Below are positions 58,102 to 64,000 of a DNA stretch of 64,000 nt, in pieces. Source of the DNA: Eutypella sp. D-1 (taxonomy: Eukaryota; Ascomycota; Sordariomycetes; Xylariales; Diatrypaceae). The notes beneath the pieces are model-generated. The model was not told the DNA's origin, searched no databases, and saw nothing but the letters and a program-made list of their open reading frames with translations. The stretch spans positions 2,852,001-2,916,000 of the forward strand of contig JAJTTP010000001.1 of the NCBI GenBank assembly GCA_023313575.1, written 5' to 3'. The translations under genes and the position numbers were made by a program. How positions within the stretch are numbered: position 1 is the first letter of the stretch; every line of letters begins with the position of its first letter.

Positions 58102-58828
58102 TGTGAGAAGGGGCTAAGAAGGGCCTACTAGGCGTAAGCAAAGCATGGATTTATTATGGTTGACACTTCAAGTGGTTCAGGACGGAGAGGGGCTTGGTCT
58201 GATTCTAATTTTCTTTTTTTTCTTTCTTTTTTTGCATCGCTAGGGCGCTGGGTTCACTTATTAACGCACAGAATAAGATATAGCATCAGACGGAGTACTC
58301 GGTTAGGAAGACATATAATACGCGCGATACCCCCTGATAGCGATTTACACATGGCACGCTACACCTACCTCAACTTTCCGTTTGCCGATGCTGAGCTTTA
58401 CCGTGAGAGTCTGTTTTACTTGCCAGCCCGATTTGTGTCTGGAAATTCGTGCTTATTAGCACTACGCCAACCCGTTCAATGATCACTCACTCTGTAGACT
58501 AATCGCAATGATAATTCACGAGTCAATTCAAGGAACTGTGTCCTTCCATGTGAATGAACGCCTCAAAGCCCGTCCTATGCGGGCGATCGTAACTAACCAT
58601 TCAAAACGCCTTTCCAATGCTGTCCTTCCGGGTTTGCCTTCTTTCCTTGTCCATTTCCAATTTTCTCTTCCCCAGATCCAGATATAATTTATACACTTGC
58701 GCCGGGGGTAGATCGCCTAGACGATGTGCAGTCCCAGACATATACACACATATATACAAAAGAATGATACAATAGACAAGACTCTCGCCGCAGGGAGCGA
58801 GAGGCTTGCACGAAGATTCTATGTCGTT
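58102..58828. other. Convergent intergenic region between VPS71 and the small secreted protein gene
   Basis: AT-rich 3' flanks with TATACA-type simple sequence near 58740-58765. No gene supported. Confidence 0.6.
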
Positions 58829-59387
58829 TCATAGTTCTGTGGCGGGTGACCCGGGGCTGTCGAGGACGAAGTGGACGTCGCCCTTGGAGGCACCGCCGAC
58901 GCAGGTAGCGCGCATACTACCGGTAGGACAAACGGCGCGGGCGGCGCGGATACACTTTTCCCAGCGGGCCTTGGTGATGTTGATGGTAGCGCCGGCGTCC
59001 TCCTCGGTTGCCCGCAGCGCGAACCGCGCGCTCCGGGACTCGCCCGCCGTCCGCGCCGGCGCGCCTTCACACCGTGTCGCCTCTCCCGAGATGCCACCGC
59101 AGATCGCTAGCTCCGCTATGTTCTGGTCATGGAACACAATGTGCCTGGATGGCCCGGGTCAGTTTCCGGCTTGGTATGCCCGTAAGGGTTGGTGGTAGGC
59201 TCGCTTACAGGTCGGGATTCATGCACTGGACCTCTGTCACCGCGGAGGGGTCAAGCTCCATCGACCATCGCAGCGCCAACACCTCGAAGTGGTCCTGCCC
59301 GACCGTGAAGCGCGGGTACAGGGGTTTGGAGAGCGAAGTGCCGGCACTCGCGACGATAAGGAAGCTGAGGAACGTGCTCGGGAACAT
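58829..59387 (-). CDS. Small secreted cysteine-containing protein, unknown function
   Basis: Two exons, 59387-59209 and 59144-58829, encode 164 aa; the 64-nt intron has a GTAAGC donor and a CAG acceptor, and splicing completes a Leu codon. The N-terminus MFPSTFLSFLIVASAGTSLS is a clear signal-peptide type, with likely cleavage before KPLYPRF. The mature part holds six Cys (VQC, AIC, TRC, EKC, AVC, ATC), compatible with three disulfides, and no membrane segment. I do not recognise the family. Small size, secretion and paired Cys fit an effector-like or cell-surface protein, but this is inference only. The frame is GC-rich with few rare-looking codons, unlike the surrounding AT-rich DNA, which supports it being a real gene. 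Confidence 0.7.
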
Positions 59388-61072
59388 TGTGGGCGGATGA
59401 TGCTTTCTTGTAATACCGGTTATGGATGGACGGACAAGCTGTCCCTGTGGCGAAAAGGAGAGAAACCGCAGTGCCTGCTGAAGAAAGAATGAAATTGGTG
59501 ATCTTAGACGTCAAGCCCAGATACCGCCGGTGAGAAAATGAAAGAAATTTTTTGAAATGACCGTCAGTTTGTTATCCTTTGAGAGAAATAAGGGATTCAA
59601 GTATATAAGGGGTCAGTCAATCGGTCGGTCGGTCGTACCACCTTAGCAACGAGGGGATTGGCTAGATCAGGTTCGGCCGTTTGAGAAAGGTGCACAAGGA
59701 AAATAACCAGGCAGAGAGAACACAAATCCGTCGACCGATATGATACCACCCCGTTGATATATATATCGATCTATATATAGGTGTCAGAGAAGAGAGGGAG
59801 AAAAAAACCCTCGTCCACCACCCTAGACACCATGTGAACCCCGGTCGAGACGGAGAAACAATTGTGTTTCTACATACGACACCGGGCGGACCCTCCCAAT
59901 TTTCCCAGGCTGCCTACCCGCAGCACAATGTGGATTCGGGATGCTGCTCACGGAAGCTGCCTACCTACCTAGATAGTACAAAATCATCTACGTAAGCGGG
60001 GAAACCAGGCCCATAGCAATGGCACATCGTCATAACCCACGACAGCGAATGGAATCCCGAAGGGTCCGGTGCAGGAAAACCCCAGAAGACACGATGGTGT
60101 GCGGGATGCGATTAAGGGTGTGCGGCGCGGGAGACCGTTTGTCCCGTTCTGTACCTGTCTGGTGCCTGATCTGCGACACACGCTCGGTGTTCGAGCTACA
60201 TGACTGGTGCGCGCATAAACCTGGATTAACAATCTGTTCAGAACGAACGAACGGCCTGGGCAGGCAAGGTAAAGTGAGGAAAGGATGGGATGGGAAGGGA
60301 AGGGGGGCCAAGAGATCCCGGTAGATCTGAAAGCTCGTTGGTGGACGAAATAAAGATGAAACACAAGCGTCCATGATTTCCGCAGGCATGATTGGGACCT
60401 CCGGCCTCAGCCCCTTTGGGGGCTGGCTAATCGGGGGCATCAAGTAAATGAACAAAAGAATTGGGAAGAGCCGCGACGGCTTGCGCGGCGGGCTTCTGCG
60501 AAGGCATTCGCCGTGGATGGACTTTCATTAATTGGGGACGAAGGGTTATTGCTTTTTTTATTAATCTAGAGGCTAGACATCAATCTATGAGCGCCAGAAA
60601 TCACCGGACAGTTGTCGTTATCTTCGCGCGAGAAAAAAAAAGACCGCTTCGAGAATCGAAATACCTGGTCTCTTTCCCAAAATGTTGGCCGGCCGAAAAC
60701 AAAACGAGCCTTATGGGGCGTGCTGTGCCGCCCCTCTTGGCTTCGTCACAGCTTCTTAATTAGGCAGGAGGGTAGAAACGCTCTGTCGCGATCATGACAT
60801 AAGATCTCGCGACGAGAGGGCCGCACGAGCGAAAATGGGGGAGGGAACAGAGGCTCTGTGCAAACCAGAATACATAACAACGTCCGCTTGACCGGGGGGC
60901 AGGGGAGTGAGGTGATGATCTGAGACAGAAGTGATAGTTCCGAATAGGGAAATTGGGCAAATTTCCACGATATTGGGTGGCTGATATCTGGGTAGGACGA
61001 TAGCTAAATATAAAACAACCTAGGAGGATTCCTTTTTCTGACTCGATCAAAACCTGCGAAGGGCAACGCTTG
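59388..61072. other. 1.7-kb intergenic region upstream of the small secreted protein gene
   Basis: Contains GGTC-type and TATA-type simple sequence (59600-59635, 59755-59780). ORFs in 59984-60763 overlap on both strands without domains. No gene supported. Confidence 0.5.
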
Positions 61073-62765
61073 TCACTTCGACATCGTTTTCCGTGCACCG
61101 CAGACACCGCAGACGCCCGCGTCGCCCGCATTCAGAAAGAGGCTATCCGCGCAGGATGCGCGACTACACTTCCACGTACCGGGCACCCGCCCGGGATCCA
61201 TGACATGCGAGCAAATGCTGCAGATAGCCGCGTCGGGACCGCTGTCAAACGAGCACATCGGACATGTTCCTAATGACGGCGATATTGGGGCTGGAGTCGA
61301 GTTAAGGGCCGAAGGGATAGTTGTCTTGGGACTGTTATCTTTAGGATCGGCGGCGTCAGCCTTGGGTTCAGCTTTCGTAGGTAATTTCCGTATAGTAATG
61401 CTGGGTTTTGGTTTGGGATCCGGGGCCTTCTCATCGGCAAGATTGCTATCCGATCGATGCTTTGTCTGTGGCGGCGTCGTCTTACGGGCAAGACTCGTGG
61501 AGGTTGAGGCTGAAGCTATTGGGCTATCCCTGTTTCGAGGGGGCTTCATACCAGTTAGGGACGACTGGAGGAGTTCCCTAAGCTCGTTCTGCGCATCTCC
61601 GTCCTCCGGGTTCTCGTCCTCGCAGACCTTCACCAGACTGTGCCCCTTGTTGTCGAGCAGCCGCTGTCCATTGATGTCTACCGTGGCCTCCTCTTGCTCC
61701 GCCTCGGTAGCGGTTTCATCATCGGAGTTTGCTTCGCTCGCCGCCTTATCACTCTCCTCGTCTTCCAGGTCAATGACCTCCGGCGGTCTCTTCGCATCAT
61801 CCTCATCCGCCTTTTTCTTCTGGTCGAATCTGGCGAGCGCCGCGGCAGCCCTGAGCTCACGACCCCTATTGCTCGAGGCGACGCGGGGCTTTGCCTGCGT
61901 CTTCGTCTTGCGCCCCTTCTCGAGCTTCTCCTTGGCGTCCTCGTCCTCGCCCAGCGCCACGCCGCCAGCGCCGAATTTCCGCCGGATGCGTCTCTCCTTC
62001 CGCTCCTGGTAGCTGAGCTGCTGCTTCGGCCGGCGCTTGCGCCGCGAGCGGTACGTGCCGCCACACAGGTGCTCCGGAAGGACCTCGTCCGCCGTCACGG
62101 TGTTAGCTTCGAACTCCCCCGTGGCCAATAACGCGCCGCGGCCCCAGAGCCCCTCCCCGCTGTACCCGCGCCCCCACAGCGTCCGCATCTGCTCCGCGTA
62201 CTGGTTCCGCACCGCCCAGAACGCCTTTGAGTGGTTCATCTGCTTGCAGTGCGCCAACCTGTCGGGCCGGATTCATCGTGCGTAAGTAATGGTATTGAAA
62301 AGGTAGGTGGGAGTTACGTGTGAGAACAGCGATCATTGTAGGCTGAGATGGGGATCACTTACTCGTGCATCATTACCATCTGGACATAGTTGAAAGGCAG
62401 CCAGCGTCCCGTCGACCGCGACTTCAGCACGAGCTGAATGACTTCGCCCGCGTTGAAGTTGCGCCCGACGAACTCACGGTTTGGCTCGTACTCCTCTAGC
62501 GACATGACGGAGAGGTGGTGCTCCTTCATAATCGGTACTGATAAAGGCTAGTAGTTAGCAAGATAGAATATTAAGTCATTGTGTAAATATCCCCTGTTAG
62601 AGAATAGAGACGAGGAGATGAGGGCCACGTACGACATTGCGCCGCGATGCGCTCGAGGAAGTCCTGCGCGATCTTCTCATCCCGCCCTTTCAGGGGCTTG
62701 ATGAATACGATGCGTGGGTTCGGCTGCGATTTCTTGGCGTTGAGCCGCTGGATCCCAATCGGCAT
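61073..62765 (-). CDS. WLM-domain metalloprotease-like protein (Wss1-related)
   Basis: Predicted zinc protease of the WLM family, related to yeast Wss1, which degrades DNA-protein crosslinks together with SUMO and Cdc48. Three exons, 62765-62633, 62537-62363 and 62258-61073, encode 497 aa; the active site HELAHCKQMNH is created exactly by joining exons 2 and 3 (His102, Glu103, His106, His112), matching HExxHxxxxxH. The upstream WLM core (LEEYEPNREFVGRNFNAGEV) is intact. The linker is charged and disordered and contains EVIDLEDEE at about 263-271, a textbook SUMO-interaction motif. The C-terminus has paired Cys motifs (CPMC, CSIC, KCSRASC, CGVCGA) resembling RanBP2-type zinc fingers. The assignment to the WLM family is firm; orthology to Wss1 itself is not. 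Confidence 0.92.
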
Positions 62766-63488
62766 CGCGGACGCTCGCTGGTTGCAATTAAGCTACAGGC
62801 CGATCGAGGTGGTATATACAGTGGATCGGATCTGGTTGATCTACGAAGAAGTATAGTCTGATAAATAGTTAGACAAGGTTTGCAATCTCTGCTATTGCGC
62901 GTCTGGAATGGGAGCTTGCGAAATGTAACGATGGATGTCTCAATTTACAACTGGGCAGAGTCTCGAAAGGAAGGTTATAGCGCGCGACAATGTAATGTTT
63001 CCAGGCAAGCCGCTACCTAGGTGCTAACTAGGCGGCAATTTTAGGTTACAATAGAGCCCTTACTCCCTAATCTTTAGGGGGCTTTAGTGCTCGACCTGCC
63101 CATTGATTGATACGTATGCCCAGGTGTACTTAACTTAGGCTACCTGGCTACCCATGCTTGCAATGGATGTATGTCATCGCAAAAAATGATCAACACCGAC
63201 TGTATGCGTTTTGCTTCAAAATAATAAGTTATTGTTTATAAGTCAGTAATGGAAAAAATCCCCTAATTAATCACACCAATGTTGGAAGAGAGCGAAAAGG
63301 TTTAGAAGGTTGAGGTTTCTCAACCGATCGTCATATATAATGTTGTCCCCTTTAGCATGCCAAATAGCGAGTTCGAAAATGTGCAATGATGAATTGAATA
63401 TCTGTGTTCGGATTGAGAGTACGCGCCTATATGTTCAGCCGCCTTAAAAATCAAGCATAGTTTATAGGTGAGTCGGAGGAAAGTAAAA
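62766..63488. other. Intergenic between the WLM gene and the last gene
   Basis: WLM promoter and 3' flank of the gene at the right edge. TACCTAGGT at 63014-63022. No gene supported. Confidence 0.6.
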
Positions 63489-64000
63489 TCACCGCCTCCT
63501 CCCGGCACCTCCAGTGGCAGCGCCGCTGCCCTTGTCAGCGAGGGAGACGACCTCGCCGATGCCGGCGGCCTCCTGCTCGTCCTCGAGGGCTGTGATCTCC
63601 TCGCGACAGTCCCACCACTTCTCCTCGCTCATCTCAAACGCCTTGGTCTTGATCTCCTTGATGAGCATCCCCTCCGGCTGGATGCCCTTCCACCGCAGGC
63701 TGGTCATCAGGATCTCCTGCCACTCGTTCGACGTCCTTGCGAAGAACTCGCGGCGCGACTCGAACGGCTGGTGCGTTTGCTCGTTAGCTCTGTGCTTCAA
63801 ACTCCGTGGTTTATCAACCACATAGGAAGTTGGGTTGGGTTGGGTTGGGTTGGGTGGCATACACGAGGGTGTGGGAGGCCGTCGTCCTCAACCACCGATG
63901 TGGCGGCGGTGCTCGTCTCCGAGTCATCGTCTTCGAATTTGGACGACCATTCTGTGGTATCCGAATCCACAATCGAGATTTCGTCCCCTTGTTTCTTCTT
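63489..64000 (-). CDS. Conserved hypothetical protein, 3' end only (5' part beyond window)
   Basis: Two exons visible: 64000 (edge) to 63863 and 63767-63489, separated by a 95-nt intron (GTATGC donor, GCTAAC branch-like site, CAG acceptor). Splicing gives an acidic Ser/Asp-rich segment (SIVDSDTTEWSS, then FEDDDSETST) followed by PFESRREFFARTSNEWQEI, a WKGIQPEG turn, KWWDCREEITALEDEQEAAG and a Gly/Arg C-terminus (GGAGRRR). I recall similar uncharacterised proteins in other ascomycetes, with a conserved Trp-rich helical C-terminus, but know no function. The start and most of the N-terminus are missing because the window ends. Confidence 0.75.
63830..63854. repeat. Five tandem TTGGG units within an intron
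   Basis: Reads CCCAA five times on the sense (minus) strand, starting shortly after the intron's 5' splice site. It is not the fungal telomere repeat TTAGGG. Confidence 0.9.

Noticed and set aside
63830..63854. TTGGG tandem repeat as an internal telomere remnant
   Set aside because: The unit is not TTAGGG and it lies inside an intron of a conserved gene.

Overview
The window is nuclear DNA of a filamentous ascomycete (Pezizomycotina, probably Sordariomycetes). The evidence is short spliceosomal introns of about 50-175 nt with GTRNGT-type donors, fungal versions of the housekeeping genes, secreted WSC-domain and carbohydrate-esterase proteins, and a nuclear tRNA-Phe with a small intron. I rebuilt seventeen protein genes by joining reading frames across introns. 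Two are cut by the window ends.

Left part (1-24.6 kb), gene-dense: 5' part of a secreted CE3 esterase (-); lysophospholipase NTE1 (-); translation factor eIF2-alpha (+); mitochondrial inner-membrane protease subunit IMP2 (+); MME1-type mitochondrial carrier (+); a 1031-aa pentatricopeptide-repeat protein (+); a small secreted protein resembling cyanovirin-N folds (+); squalene epoxidase ERG1 (+); and dolichyl-phosphate glucosyltransferase ALG5 (-), convergent with ERG1. Three adjacent genes (IMP2, carrier, PPR) are mitochondrial, but they have separate promoters.

Middle (24.6-39.2 kb), gene-poor: an intron-containing tRNA-Phe(GAA) lies 476 bp from a BAHD-type acyltransferase. It is followed by 3.3 kb with no convincing gene, one low-complexity fungal-specific protein (-), and about 6 kb that again looks empty apart from the PSY2 promoter at its right end.

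Right part (39.2-64 kb): PP4 regulatory subunit PSY2/SMEK (+), a zinc-free medium-chain dehydrogenase/reductase (-), a secreted glyoxal-oxidase-type radical-copper enzyme with three WSC domains (-), a 4.8-kb empty stretch, the NF-X1 zinc-finger protein FAP1 (+), the HIT-finger SWR1 subunit VPS71/SWC6 (+), a 164-aa secreted protein (-), a WLM-family DNA-protein-crosslink-protease-like protein (-), and the 3' end of an unknown conserved gene (-).

I see no biosynthetic cluster, intact transposon, CRISPR array or clearly new multi-gene system. The items most worth a second look are the divergent CVNH-like secreted protein, the triple-WSC copper oxidase, the SUMO-binding motif in the WLM protein, repeated TACCTAGGTA palindromes in intergenic DNA, C-rich tracts in several introns, and the gene-poor stretches. 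All gene models come from reading splice sites and known family conservation by eye; no database search was possible.
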